Shown here: positions 30,990-41,789 of the stretch, piece by piece | How positions within the stretch are numbered: position 1 is the stretch's first letter | Layout of the letters: each line of letters opens with the position of its first letter | DNA from: Rhabdophis nuchalis | Taxonomy: Eukaryota; Chordata; Lepidosauria; Squamata; Natricidae | Assembly (NCBI GenBank): GCA_039707465.1 | Contig: CM077645.1 | Coordinates: 147,060,503 to 147,124,502, forward strand | DNA: 64,000 bases | Direction: 5' to 3' | Made by a program: the position numbers and the translations under genes | Notes under the pieces: model-generated | Seen by the model: the letters and a program-made list of their open reading frames with translations, nothing else | The model's database searches: none | What the model was told of the DNA's origin: nothing

Positions 30990-32020
30990 TGCAGACAGTT
31001 GCCCAGCTCCCAAATTTTGATTGGATTCAAAGCGTAAAAGCAGTGAGATACCAAATAGGTGAATTTTATGATGCTTTTTTCGAAATATCAGAAATTTCCG
31101 AAGATCAACAAATTAAAAGCGAGGCAGAATCTCTTGGAAATGCAATAAAAACTATAAATTTTTAGTATCACTGGGTTTTTGGTACGATTTACTGTTCCAA
31201 GTCAATTATGTAAGCAAGGAACTTCAAAGTAAATCTGTAGAAGTATCCATTGCACTTTCTTCATTTGAAAAACTTTTAAAATGGTTAAGCGACTACAGAA
31301 ATACTGGATTCAAACAAGTTTTAGTTCAAAAATTCTTGCACAAGATTTGGAAATATCTACAGAATTTCGAAATAAAAGGCTTCGGAAAAGAAAGAAACAT
31401 TTCAATTATGAAGGCGATGATGAACCTATTGTAGATCCGATAAACGCATACAAGATATCTTTTTTAAATTTTGTTTTAGATAAAGCTACAGAATCACTAA
31501 AGATCGTTTTGAATAATTCAAAAATCATAATGACTTATTTGGGTTTCTGGGAAAATTTCAAAATATGGAAAAAGAAGCACTTCAAAAACATGCAGCTAAA
31601 TTAGAAATTTCTCTAACAGATTCTAGGTTCACAGAAAATGATGCACCAATAGTGAAGGAAACTGACATAGATGGAAAAATGTTAGTTGAAGAAATGGAAG
31701 CTTTAAAATCTATCCTTCCATCAGAATTTTTTGAAAATCCATTTAAAATGTTCAATTTTTTATCGGAAAATGACAGAGCAACGGCATTTCCAAACTTGTT
31801 TATTGCTCTCCGAATATATTTAACAATTCCAGTGAGCGTTGCTTCTGGAGAGAGATCATTTTCCAGGCTAAAACTAATAAAAAACTATCTGAGATCGACA
31901 ATGACTCAGGATAGATTAAATAGTTTAGCAATTATGTCAATTGAAAGTGAAGAAGCAAGGAAATTGGATTTTCAAACTATTTTAGAAGAATTTACAGAAC
32001 AAAAACTTAGAAATATGTAA
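30990..32020 (+). pseudogene. hAT transposase relic, ZMYM1-like
   Basis: Frames joined only by frameshifts and stops spell a C-terminal hAT transposase. First comes a segment resembling the ZMYM1-like core (IQSVKAVRYQIGEFYDA, EISEDQQIKSEAESLGN), then LEISTEFRNKRLRKRKKHF, and finally the dimerisation domain. The latter is the best preserved part (31565-32020): PNLFIALRIYLTIPVSVASG, ERSFSRLKLIKNYLRSTM and TQDRLNSLAIMSIE. This ASGERSFSRLKLIK signature is typical of the hAT C-terminal dimerisation domain. The N-terminal zinc finger and the first catalytic Asp region are not recognisable. At least four disruptions (stops near 31165 and 31205, frameshifts near 31320 and 31565) make it non-functional. 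Confidence 0.85.
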
Positions 32021-32399
32021 ATTCATATATTCATATTCAATGATGTAAATTTATATTCAATAAAATGTAATTGTTTTTGTATTTTGCATATTTTTATTTT
32101 TTAATGTATGTAGAAGTTTACCTATCTTATGATCCATGATATTTGATTTATATATATATTGAATTTGCATTTTATTTAAATATTTAATATATAGAGGGCC
32201 CCGCAAAAAAAATCCAATCGGGCCCCGCACTTATTGGATCCGGGCCTGCACATACACATACAAACACACACACACACGCAGAGTGACAGATGGGTGGAGG
32301 GAGGAGAGAGAGACAGATACAGAGAGAGAGAGAGAGACAAAAAAAAGAGAGAAAGAAAAATAGAAAGAAAAACAAAGTGGGAGGGAGAGAAAGAAAGAA

Positions 32400-32480
32400 C
32401 TTATGACCACAATTGAGCCCAAAATTTTGGTTGCTAAGCAGCACCGTCATTAAATGAGTTTCACCACATTTTCCAAGTTG
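32400..32480. mobile_element. TA-type MITE fragment
   Basis: TTATGACCACAATTGAGCCC and GGTTGCTAAGCAGC match the CAGGTAGTCC-family interior. Both ends are missing. Confidence 0.55.
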
Positions 32481-33118
32481 GCCACGCCCACCCAGTCACA
32501 TGACCGCTGAGCCACTCCCATAGAACAGGCCACACCTTTTGGCTCTCAAAAGAAATTTCAGTCGTGGTACTGTTGATATTTGGCTCCCTTGACTAATAAG
32601 TTTGCCCACCACTGCTTTAACTAATCTAGTGGAAGAGACTCGAGTGCTAAAATCCACGGGTTAGGGGGCGCATATTACTTGCCTTGCCCCGGCTGCTGAC
32701 AACCCACGCTACGCCACTGGTTACATGGGAGCATCGTGAGGCTCCCAAAATCCCCCGTGCGGCCGCACTAATTGGAGCCTCCGGATGCAATGTATTGTAG
32801 GTGTGCTGACTAACTGGGGATTTCCAGATGAATGACTCGTGGCAGAGATGTCACAATTCAAAGAGCTGTGGATACCTTCCTCTAAATGCCTTGGGCTGGG
32901 AAGGGACTTCTTAGAATGGCTGGAATCCAGGAAGCAAAAGTTATTACAAATGCAGAATTGGACTGTACTCCAGCTCCCTAGAAACTCAGGATTGCAAAGA
33001 AAACACTGGTCTTACTGCTGCAGTTTTAAATGCAGAGCAGCTGCCCTGCCAATACCGTGGCTCACAGACATCTAAGCTGCTTTCCATTCCAAGAACACAA
33101 AGTGACAATCCAAAATCC

Positions 33119-33759
33119 CAGGGGTTTTCAAACTCAAGGCCCGCGGGCAGGATTTGGCCTGTGGGGTGCTCATATCTGACCCATGAGGCAGCCCTGGAAA
33201 CATCGAAGGAATGGCCAGCAGTGCCTCTGCTACTGAAAATGGAGTTCAGAAGGGCCATGCAAGGAGCTTGGGAGCTCCATTTTCAGTGGTGGTGGCCTCC
33301 TGCAGCACTCTGCCAGTGAAAATAGAGTTAGGGAGGGTGGCACATGGCCTACCTGAGCCTCCTTTTCACTGGCATAGGGGTGCAGGAGGCTGTCATAGCC
33401 AAAAACGGAGCTTGGGACTTTGGCGTTAAAGTGCCTTGGGAGCTTGAGGACTGGGCAGAGCAGTTGCCCTGTACTGCCTAGGGCTCTGGACAGCTTGCGC
33501 CACCACCTGGGGGTTCTCTGTGTGGCCTGAGAAGGACAGAGGGACTTGACCCTTGGAGGTCAAGGGTTTGGCACTTTCCCTGGTCTCGCCTTCCTCCACT
33601 GGAGACAAAGGATTCCCCAGCCCCGCCCAGGCCACCACAGGCACCCCGACATGAGTCATGTCAAGCTGGCCACACCCACACTGTCCCCGTCCCCCTCATC
33701 CCCAAGGTCAAACACAACCCTGATGCAGCCCTCAATGAAATGGAGTTTGACCCCCCCTG
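33119..33759. mobile_element. hAT element, TTTCAAACTCAAGGCCCG type
   Basis: Starts CAGGGGTTTTCAAACTCAAG and ends GGAGTTTGACCCCCCCTG. Flanking octamers CAAAATCC and TGATATCC match at 5 of 8, so the TSD is weak. The 641-bp interior is GC-rich and non-coding. Confidence 0.65.
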
Positions 33760-33767
33760 TGATATCC

Positions 33768-34509
33768 CATTGAACATGCTGGCTAAGCATTCATTCCATT
33801 GTTCTGTTAATCTGAGATCTCTGCGGCTCCATTCCAGAGAAAGTTCAACAAGAACTAATCTCATTTTTATTAGGCCCTACATCAATCACTCAATCAGATT
33901 GTTTCAAGCTAATGCCTGTGCTTCATGGAACACCATGTGGAAAGCATTATTAGGTGAGCGTGTTCCTTTTTTACATCAGCCACTTAATGTTACATGTTTG
34001 TTAGGTTTGATAACATGAAGTAATCTAAATGTAAGTCATTCCGTTGGGATCCTAGGAACAAGAATAGAGCAGTTATAATTCTTAGCTGCAATGCAAGGAG
34101 TATTGTTAGCATAAATGTACCATAAAAATTAAGAAATAGATTTTTAGGAAATCAATTTCTGTAAAAATAGTAGGCATTAGACAGCAAATTTTCTGGATCC
34201 CCTGACACTAATGTGAAGTCAATTCAGCTTCTGTCTCCTGCTTTATTAATCACCAAAATCGATGTTCCAAATGTTTTTTTAACTACTCTTTTAAAATACT
34301 GCTGCTGCTACTACTACTATTACTACTACAAGGATTCTATGACTACTAAGTTATATGATCCCAAGAAATCAGGTTTGTGCAGGCATTTTTTTTCAGTGAT
34401 ACTGCAATAATTGCAAAAGTTGAAGTTTGAAGAAGTAGGATAGACATAATATTGATGCTGTTGAACTTTAGTGTTGGAGAAGAGTACTGAGAATACTAAT
34501 GGATAGCTA
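33768..34509. other. unassigned; small CTG/CTA microsatellite
   Basis: No transposon or coding signature except a short triplet run near 34300-34326. Confidence 0.4.
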
Positions 34510-34795
34510 AGGACACAAACAAATGTATTATTGAACAAATCAAGCCAAGATTCATCTTCAAAGCACCAAGGACTAGAATCAAGTTATCCTACTTTGTACA
34601 TATTATGCAAATAACCTAACAAGAGGAAAGGTGGAAGGAAAAAGAAGACTATGGCCATCAGCAAGATGGATGGACTAAATTACAACAGCAATGGAGGCAT
34701 CATTGGAAGGACCAGGTTGGGAGCAAAGTGTCCTGCAGAAAGTCTACTTGTGAAGAGTTGGTACAAAGTTAAGGGCAATCAATCAATCAGATTCT
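34510..34795 (+). mobile_element. Bov-B (RTE) LINE 3' end
   Basis: Frames broken by indels spell IIEQIKPRFIFKAPRTRIKL, SYFVHIMQ, a VEGKRR segment and ARWMD with ITTAMEASLEG. These match the C-terminus of Bov-B/RTE ORF2. It ends in an AATC repeat (34775-34793), the usual Bov-B tail. The upstream reverse transcriptase is missing. Confidence 0.75.
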
Positions 34796-35690
34796 GAAAT
34801 AAAGCATCAAGCTCCTTTTGCTTCTGCTCTTGACCTCACAGAAAACTAAGAGAGTTTCTTGGGAATTAAAATATGTGGTTTTGTGTTGAAGTGTGCCAAC
34901 CTGCCCAGAACAGAAGACAAAGATAAGTTATTGTGGTGGAAAACACCTGGAAAAAAGCTGAAAAACTAGCAGAAAGAAAACTCACTCTAGTGGTAATTTG
35001 ATGGGTAGTCAAAAATATCAAGATAGCAACCATGCAACAAGCTGTGCTCCCCCCCTTTTTAAAAAAATAATAATGGGAATATGCAGTGCATGCAGAAAAT
35101 GGGCAGGGTTTTGTTTGATTACAGGGCACTGGATGCCATCTAGATTTTTTCCAATATTACACCCATCAGCTTATTTTCTGATAAAAAGAGTTTGGGGACT
35201 ACCCTCAAGAGTATGGTACTCTGGGCTTTCCTTCAGGATTGATTGATTTGAACTCCTTATAGTCCAATAAACTCTCAAGAGTCTTCTCCAACACCACAAT
35301 TTGATAGCAATCTGAAAGCTAAAGGCATTCAAATCTTAGTACTTCAGGCTAAACATAATGGATATATTGAAATATTCTTTAAACGTCTTTAAATGATTTG
35401 ATTTGGTTGCCACTAAGCCAATTCTTGAGGATCTGGGTAAAGAAGTGTTTTGGACAACAGATTATTAAATTATTTGGTGGTTTTTTTTGTTATTATAAGC
35501 AAATGCTTTAGCTTGAGGAGACAAGAGATCCCCTTGTCTTCACTCAGGGCAGTGGAGATAATTTGAACTTTTCCACACTGAGGGTCCTCATTTTATCATC
35601 TTGCTGTGATGATAGACCTGCTTACATGAGGCCACTCGACCTTCCACCATTGTGCAGCTGGTAAGTGTTTTGCTAAATAGAATGAACATA
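34796..35690. other. no recognisable feature
   Basis: Unassigned DNA; nothing recognised on either strand. Confidence 0.4.
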
Positions 35691-36077
35691 CAGTGGTCCC
35701 TCAGTACTCGACTGCTTCAAAACTTATTGAATTTGGTACTCGACACATTTGAACATTAAAATGTTGTCCCAGTTCTAAACTTTTGTTTAGTATTCAATAC
35801 CTTGCGTTAGGAAGTGTGGGATGGCTGAGGAGAATGGACAGGAAGTTAGCCATGCTGGGAAAGTCACTGCAAAAGGACGGATACAGCCACAGAGGACAGA
35901 AAGGAAGTTGGCCATGCTGGGGAAATTGCTGACATAGAACAAGGAACAGGCAGAAAATTATTCCCGGCTGAAACAAAGGGTCACATGGTAAGTCACATGG
36001 TTTGTTTGGGACTCATCCTTTTTAGTACTCATCACACCTCCTGGAACCAGTTAATGATGTTTACCAAGGTACCCCTG
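35691..36077. mobile_element. mariner-type MITE, CAGTGGTCCC ends
   Basis: Starts CAGTGGTCCCTCAGTACTCG after TA. The far end CCAAGGTACCCCTG is its imperfect complement. It resembles the 6330-6823 family. It contains a tandem duplication (GGAAGTTRGCCATGCTGGG) near 35840 and 35900. Confidence 0.6.
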
Positions 36078-36803
36078 CAACAGTAATAATGGTCTCCAAG
36101 TCTAGTGAAATATAAATTCCCAGGCTGTTCTAGTGAAGCTATAAAAATAATATGGAAATCCTTAGAGAAATATAAAGTACTTCTTGTAGAAAATGGGATT
36201 GTAGGGAAAATTAGATTCTTTCCAAGATGGGGCAGGTTGGAAGAATGATGTATTGCATCTATAGGGAGTGGGCAATATTCAGTTCAATAATCCTATCTCA
36301 ACCTTGACCATTTTGAGCTGGTCCTTCAGTATGCTGTGCAAATGATGATGCCTCTTAATGTGATCAAAATTTCACATTCCTGCTGAATTTTCCTTCAAGC
36401 ATAAAATCTTTGTCCTGTACATTTTAAACAAACTAGGCACAAATACAGTTATTAAAGTAATATACAGACTTGTTTGGAAACTACAAATTATAGTTTCCTG
36501 TTAAAAATTGTAGAAAATTAGGGTTAACTTCCCAGCTTGTTTCTTTCACTTTTGAGAAGTAGGGTCCGGACCTCTATTGATGGTTACTTATTCTTAAAAA
36601 ACAACAACAACCAAGCACCAGGTACTACAACACTGTGGTCTTTGGGGGTCAAAATGAGACGATCCCAATGCTGACACGGAATGAAGCTCTATTTTCTTTT
36701 TATAATTAACCAAGGGGAACATACAGGTTTCCCCCTTGTTCAATCTCTGTTTCTTTGAGAAAATGTTGTTTTATTTTGTTGTTCCTGAGCATGAGTAAAA
36801 TGG
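36078..36803. other. no recognisable feature
   Basis: Unassigned sequence. Confidence 0.4.
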
Positions 36804-36811
36804 TACCCATG

Positions 36812-37014
36812 CAGTGGTGAAATTCATTTTTTTTAAACTATGGGTTCTGTGGGCATGGCTTGGTGGGAGTGGCGGGGGAAGGATATTGTAATATCTACAT
36901 ACTCATCCCACTCTTGGGCCAGCCAGAGGTGGCATTTGCCGGTTCTTCGGACTGCTAACAATTTCCTCTACGGGTTCTCCAGAACCTGTCAAAACCTGCT
37001 GAATTTCACCCCTG
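36812..37014. mobile_element. hAT MITE, GTGAAATTC family
   Basis: Ends CAGTGGTGAAATTCATT and GCTGAATTTCACCCCTG. TSDs TACCCATG (36804-36811) and TATCCATG (37015-37022). Shares the CCAGAACCTG-type interior with 42642-42936. Confidence 0.85.
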
Positions 37015-37022
37015 TATCCATG

Positions 37023-37429
37023 TCAAGGTATTAGTAGAAGTACAGCTATCTTTTTTTCTCTGGCCCAAAATGAATCAATGACTGGAAAGGCAAATATTGC
37101 TATAAGTATGCAAATGGAGTTGAATCAATTTCTCTGTATTTATAATAATGGCACAAGTCCTTTTATGCTTATATGCTTTTAAAAATCTACTTCCATAAGT
37201 CTATACCCAAGAGTAGAAAGTGTTCCAAACCTGGGATCTGGAAGTACACCAATTTCTGATTATCAGTAACAAACATAATGTTCTGGTTGATTTATGGTAC
37301 CAAGACTGGAATTTGTTTTTTTTTTAAACCATGGTTATTTTAATAAGCATAGTGGTTTCATCCACACAACAGACTCAGTGAGAGGCTGGCAGCTTTTTGG
37401 TGATTGGGGGAAGGCAACAGTTTAACATG
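37023..37429. other. no recognisable feature
   Basis: Unassigned sequence with a T run near 37317. Confidence 0.4.
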
Positions 37430-37550
37430 GGATTTTAGCGCAGGGTTTAGTTTAATTCTTCTTTAATACTGTATTGTTTGTGCACCTCGAGTCCCTTTGG
37501 GGAGAGAGAGAGCGGGTTATAAATTAAATTATTTATTTATTTATTTATTT
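37430..37550 (+). mobile_element. L2-type 3' tail fragment
   Basis: TTTTAGCGCAGGGTTTAGTT, then GTGCACCTCGAGTCCC and a TTTA microsatellite: the 3' UTR end of an L2-type LINE, severely truncated. Confidence 0.7.
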
Positions 37551-37575
37551 ATAATAGGGGGAGGCTGTAATACAA

Positions 37576-37711
37576 ATAAGGGAGGTGTGTGCAACAACTT
37601 GTGGACTTCAACTCCCAGAATCCCTGAGCCGGCATGCAATTCCTGGCTGGCTGAGGAATTCTAGGAGCTGAAGTCCACAATTCTTAAAGTTACCAAGTTT
37701 GGAGACCTCTG
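37576..37711. mobile_element. hAT foldback MITE, left end eroded
   Basis: The interior CTTGTGGACTTCAACTCCC and the right end AAGTTTGGAGACCTCTG match the 4141 family. TATTACAC (37712-37719) resembles TAATACAA on the left. Confidence 0.65.
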
Positions 37712-37934
37712 TATTACACATATGCAAGCTATCGCGTTTGGGAAACCCAGAAGTTGCTCTTCACAGGGGATGAATCTGGGATCTTGTGTGTTTTCTCAAA
37801 TCACATGAAACCATTTTTAGGGATTATATTGCAATTTTTGCAAGCTTCGTATTACATTGTAACTTTTGCGCCCCCGGCAAGGAATGGTTTCCATATCTTC
37901 ACTACTACATCACATTGGGTCTTGCTGTTTAGTG

Positions 37935-38312
37935 CTGTGATGGCGAACCTATGGCACACAGAGCCCTCTCTGCTGGCACGCATGCAGTGGGATCCTACTG
38001 GTTTAACAACTGGTTCACTGAGTGTGCGCTTTGCTCACGCACGCACCTGACACACGCTGCACACACGAGCACAGTTTAGAGAATACCTTCTGGATTGCTG
38101 GTTGGGAAGGAAATAGCTGAGGCACGGCAATCCACTCTGCCGTGTGTCTCAGCTGTGAAGATAAAGGTAGGTAAAGCACAGGGGCGGGTTGGCGGGCCCG
38201 CTTGGTAGTGGGAATGAACCGGTTTGCTCCCAACTGATCTTCGGAGCTACTTGTTCACCCAAACCTGTCCGAACCAGTAGAATCCCACCCCTGCATGCGG
38301 GCCATTGCCCTA
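37935..38312. mobile_element. hAT element, GATGGCGAACC family, split
   Basis: Begins CTGTGATGGCGAACCTATGG and ends near GGCCATTGCCC. A second hAT element is inserted at 37985-38293. Related copies: 39946, 53554, 61603. The TSD is not clear here. Confidence 0.55.
37985..38293. mobile_element. hAT MITE nested in another hAT MITE
   Basis: Starts CAGTGGGATCCTACTGGTT and ends CCAGTAGAATCCCACCCCTG. The flanks CACGCATG and CATGCGGG are partly alike. The interior has CpG-rich CACGCACGCACC pieces. Confidence 0.65.
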
Positions 38313-38320
38313 GGGCAGAT

Positions 38321-38741
38321 ACAATGCAATAGCAGAGTTGGAAGGGACCTTGGAGGTCATCTAGTCCAACTCCCTGCCTAGGCAGGAAGCCCTGGCCTAT
38401 ACCATTTCAGACAAATGGCTATCCAACATCTTCTTGAAGACTTGCAGTGTTGGGGCATTCACAACTTCTGGAGGCAAGCTGTTCCACTGATTAATTGTTC
38501 CAACTGTCAGGAAATTTTTCCTCAGTTCTAAGTTGCTTCTCTCCTTGATTAGTTTCCACCCATTGCTTCTTGTTCTACCCTCAGGTACCTTGGAGAATAG
38601 TTTGACTCCCTCTTCTTTGTGGCAACCCCTGAGATATTGGAACACTGCTATCATTTCTCCCCTAGTCCTTCTTTCCATTAAACTAGACATACCCAGTTCC
38701 TGCAACCGTTCTTCATATGTTTTAGTCTCCAGTCCCCTAAT
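38321..38741 (-). mobile_element. CR1 LINE 3' end, copy 1 of a pair
   Basis: On the minus strand it encodes RGLETKTYEERLQELGMSSL, then a GCHKEEGVKLFSKVPEGRTR segment and VFKKMLDSHLSEMV (stop at 38397-38399). The CR1 UTR (GGAAGGGACCTTGGAGGTCA on the plus strand) and tail follow. Its 5' end abuts the tail of the next copy. Confidence 0.85.
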
Positions 38742-39880
38742 CAATACAATACAATACAATACAATACAATAGCAGAGTTGGAAGGGACCTTGTAGGTCTT
38801 CTAGTCCAACCCCCTGCATGGGCAGGAACCTTATACCATTTCAGACAAATGGCTGTCTAACATCTTTTTAAAGACTTCCAGGGTTGGGGCATTCACAACT
38901 GCTGGAGGCAAGCTGTTCCAGAGGTTAATTGTTCTTACTGTCAGGAAATTTCTCCTTAGTTCTAAGTTGCTTCTCTCCTTGGTTAGTTTCCACCCATTGC
39001 TCCTTGTCCTGCCCCCAGGTGCCTTGGAGAAAAGTTTGACTCCCTCTTCTTTGTGGCACCCTCTGAGATATCGGAACACTGCTATCATGTCTCCCCTGGT
39101 CCTTCTCTTCATCAAACTAGACATACCCAGCTCCTGCAGCCGTTCTTCATATGTCTTAGTCTCCAGTCCTCTAATCATCTTGGTTGCTCTTCTTTGCACT
39201 CTTTCCAGAGTCTCCACGTCTTTTCTACACCGTGGCGACCAAAACTGTATGCAGTATTCCAAGTGTGGCCTTACCAAGGCACTATACAGTGGCATTAACA
39301 CTTCACGCGATCTAGATTCTATCCCTCTGTTGATGCAGCCTAGAACTGTGTTGGCTTTTTTGGCAGCTGCTGCACACTGCTGGCTCATATTTAAATGGTT
39401 GTCCACTAGGATTCCGAGATCCCTCTCACAGTTGCTACTATTGAGCAAGGTACCACCTATACTGTACTTGTGCATTTGGTTTTTCTTGCCTATATGTAGG
39501 ACCTTACTTTTTTCACAATTGAATTTCATTTTATTAGACAGTGCCCAATGTTCAAGTTTGTCTAGATCCTTCTGTATCTTAATCATCTTTGTTGCTCTTC
39601 TCTGCACTCTTTCTAGAGTCTCCACGTCTTTTCTACATCGTGGCGACCAAAACTGTATGCAGTATTCCAAGTGTGGCCTTACCAAGGCATTATAAAGTGG
39701 TATTAACACTTCAGGTGATCTTGATTCTATCCCTCTGTTTATGCAGCCTAGAACTGTGTTGGCTTTTTTGGCAGCTGCTGCACACTGCTGGCTCATATTT
39801 AAATGGTTGTCTACTAGGACTCCGAGATCCCTTTCACAGTTACTGCTATTGAGCAAGGTACCACCTATACTGTACATCTT
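38742..39880 (-). mobile_element. CR1 LINE 3' end, copy 2, with internal duplication
   Basis: Starts (3') with an AATAC repeat tail at 38742-38770. The coding part runs 38831-39880. It is the longest CR1 piece in the window and contains a 408-bp in-frame duplication. Confidence 0.85.
38831..39880 (-). pseudogene. CR1 reverse transcriptase C-terminus, tandemly duplicated
   Basis: An open frame of about 350 codons of CR1 sequence. Reading 5' to 3' it shows [55 protein letters not shown] and RRATKMI. It then jumps to QKDLDKLEHWALSNKMKFN and repeats the same blocks before continuing into RGLETKTYEERL and the normal C-terminus. The offset is 408 bp (39173 versus 39581), exactly 136 codons, so the frame survives. 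YADD is absent, so this is thumb plus C-terminal domain only. Residues upstream of it in the same frame come from a hAT fragment and are not CR1. It cannot be an active enzyme. Confidence 0.8.
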
Positions 39881-39887
39881 CATGATG

Positions 39888-39945
39888 TTTCTTTCATGAG
39901 CTTCTGTTTCCCTGCTAATGGCAAAACAGAAGCTCATGAAAGAAA
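39888..39945. repeat. 22-bp perfect inverted repeat
   Basis: Arms 39888-39909 and 39924-39945 are exact complements (core CATGAGCTTCTG / CAGAAGCTCATG) around a 14-nt loop, at the 5' edge of the CR1 copy. Confidence 0.85.
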
Positions 39946-40138
39946 ACGATCTTACCTCCTGCTGCACTGCCGGTGTTGGGATCCCCTGCCTCCCGCCGGC
40001 CAGTTGTTCGTCAGGTCTCTGCTGTGCATGTGTGCATGACCATGCATGTGCACATTTGCACACGCACGCACCTTTCAGTTTAGGCATGCGCACGCACACA
40101 GTTTGGGCAGTTGGTAGATAAAAGGTTTGCCATCTCTG
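39946..40138. mobile_element. hAT element, GATGGCGAACC family, partial
   Basis: The right end AGGTTTGCCATCTCTG is the complement of the family's left end, with purine/pyrimidine-alternating GTGTGCATGACCATGCATG in the interior. Left end not identified. Confidence 0.45.
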
Positions 40139-40764
40139 GTTTAGCGTTACAGAGCCAGGGCTATAAAACCTGGAAGATACTTGGAAACGTTGGGTCTATA
40201 AAAACCAGGGTTTCGCTAGCTCATGTTAATTTCAAATTAGAGCATAACAGCCAAGTCATGATTGTTGTCCCCAATCAAATGGTAGAGGATGAGGTTAACA
40301 ATCTCGGATACAGGATGATGATCTTCCAGTTCAAACCTTTGTGCAGGACTCTGGGTGACCTGTTTAAAGAGGGCTTTGCAAGGCTGTTTGCTTTGGCTTT
40401 TTCAGTTCTTCCTGGGTGTCATCCTCATGCTGAGCCCTGGCCCACAGCCCAGACTCCAGCTTCAGACAACCTAAGCACTGCACTTCCTGTCTCTCTTCTA
40501 ATTGCAGTGGGAGGCCAGAAAACCCTGCAGCTTAGAGGAACTGTTCTTTTATTAGCTTTCTTTTTTAAACAAATACCCTTATACATGGGAGGGAGGGAAG
40601 AAAGGAATAAGTCCTGTAATCAGTCTTCTGTGCTGGGTGGGAGAGAATTGGGGGAAGAGTGAGAATGGGAACAGACTGACAAATATTGTTGGAACTGGTT
40701 GTTGTCTAATTTGGATAATAACGCTGGTTCTCTGTTGCACATAAAAGCTGAGTGATCTCACAAA
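40139..40764. other. unassigned; no recognised gene
   Basis: A frame of 183 codons (40111-40662) starts in the hAT element and has no recognisable domain. There is a TATAAAA-like motif near 40162 and 40199, and a polypyrimidine-AG near 40490-40508. I see no supportable gene. Confidence 0.35.
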
Positions 40765-41137
40765 AACACTTGTTTGATGAAGAGAAGGACCAGGGGAGAC
40801 ATGATAGCAGTGTTCCGATATCTCAGAGGGTGCCACAAAGAAGAGGGAGTCAAACTATTCTCCAAGGCACCTGGGGGCAAGACAAGAAGCAATGGGTGGA
40901 AACAAATCAAGGAGAGAAGCAACTTAGAACTAAGGAGAAATTTCCTGACAGTTAGAACAATTAACCTCTGGAACAGCTTGCCTCCAGAAATTGTGAATGC
41001 CCCAACCCTGGAAGTCTTTAAAAAGATGTTGGATAGCCATTTGTCTGAAATGGTATAAGGTTCTTGCCCACGCAGGGGGTTGGACTAGAAGACCTACAAG
41101 GTCCCTTCCAACTCTGCTATTGTATTGTATTGTACTT
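40765..41137 (+). mobile_element. CR1 LINE 3' end
   Basis: Encodes MMKRRTRGDMIAVFRYLRG, VKLFSKAPGGKTRSNGWK and WNSLPPEIVNAPTLEVFKK, then the GTTGGACTAGAAGACCT UTR and a TATTG repeat tail. 5'-truncated; same subfamily as 38321-39880. Confidence 0.9.
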
Positions 41138-41785
41138 AACAAATTCTCTGTCTCAAGGACTCTTCAGATAACTACTTTTTGAGGGGAAGGAAAAGAGTTA
41201 CATTCTCAACACACACACACCCTCGGAAAACTACAGGTCTGTATTTATCTTACATTTCTTAAATGAAGCAATAGATCGATCCCAGTGAGACAATGTCATA
41301 TCTGACGCAAGGAAACAAAGAGAGTGGTTTTCTTCCTACACATGGAGCATCTGCTGTCTCCCCAGGCATGTCCTTGCCCCATCCTTCAGCTGTTTCCACC
41401 GGCTGTCTGAAAAGAAACATTCCTTGTTTCTCTGTGCCAATATGATATCCCTTTAGTGTCACTGGCAGGGTAGCCAGGATCAGTGAAAAACCATCCAAAG
41501 TCTGGAAAGGGTCAAAATGACCAAATTGTAATCCTGACTGGGATTTCATTAAAACAGAGAAATTCATTAAATTACAACCAAGCTTTCAACAAGAAGATTC
41601 TACATTACTGATTTAATATTGCTGTCTGTGATGACCACCTCCCCCGATTGAAGCAAGACATTGAAAGTGGTTTTGGCCATGTAGTGTTCTTCTTACCTCT
41701 TTGCTGTTCTTACATTTTAGGTTCCTTTGACTCTGCATTAATAAAAGCAGGCAAGGAATAGTGGTTAGCATTATATCAAATAAGT
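41138..41785. other. no recognisable feature
   Basis: Unassigned sequence; a short (AC)n near 41210. Confidence 0.4.
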
Positions 41786-41789
41786 CAGC

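Larger units (their letters stand above)
29776..32719 (+). mobile_element. full-length hAT DNA transposon, transposase decayed
   Basis: Terminal repeats CAGAGGCGTAGCGTGGG (left) and CCCACGCTACGCCACTG (right, reading inward as the complement) bound 2944 bp. The octamer GTTACATG flanks both ends exactly (29768-29775, 32720-32727). The interior contains a transposase relic (30990-32020), a long purine-rich tract (30100-30775), AC and AG microsatellites (32262-32350) and a fragment of a TA-type MITE (32400-32480). The L2 on either side joins without it. Confidence 0.85.
29108..32789 (-). mobile_element. L2 LINE 3' fragment split by a hAT transposon
   Basis: The left part (29212-29775) reads on the minus strand as the 3' UTR and the C-terminus (LRELHWLPVAFRVRFKVLV, GRAFSVAGPALWNDLPPP). 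The right part (32720-32789) continues the same protein-coding region exactly where the left stops, after the GTTACATG octamer. The hAT element between them entered later. A G run at 29501-29511 shifts the frame. Confidence 0.85.

Noticed and set aside
40111..40662. 183-codon frame with TATA-like and splice-like motifs nearby
   Set aside because: It starts in a hAT fragment, has no recognisable domain and no conserved pattern; not enough for a gene.
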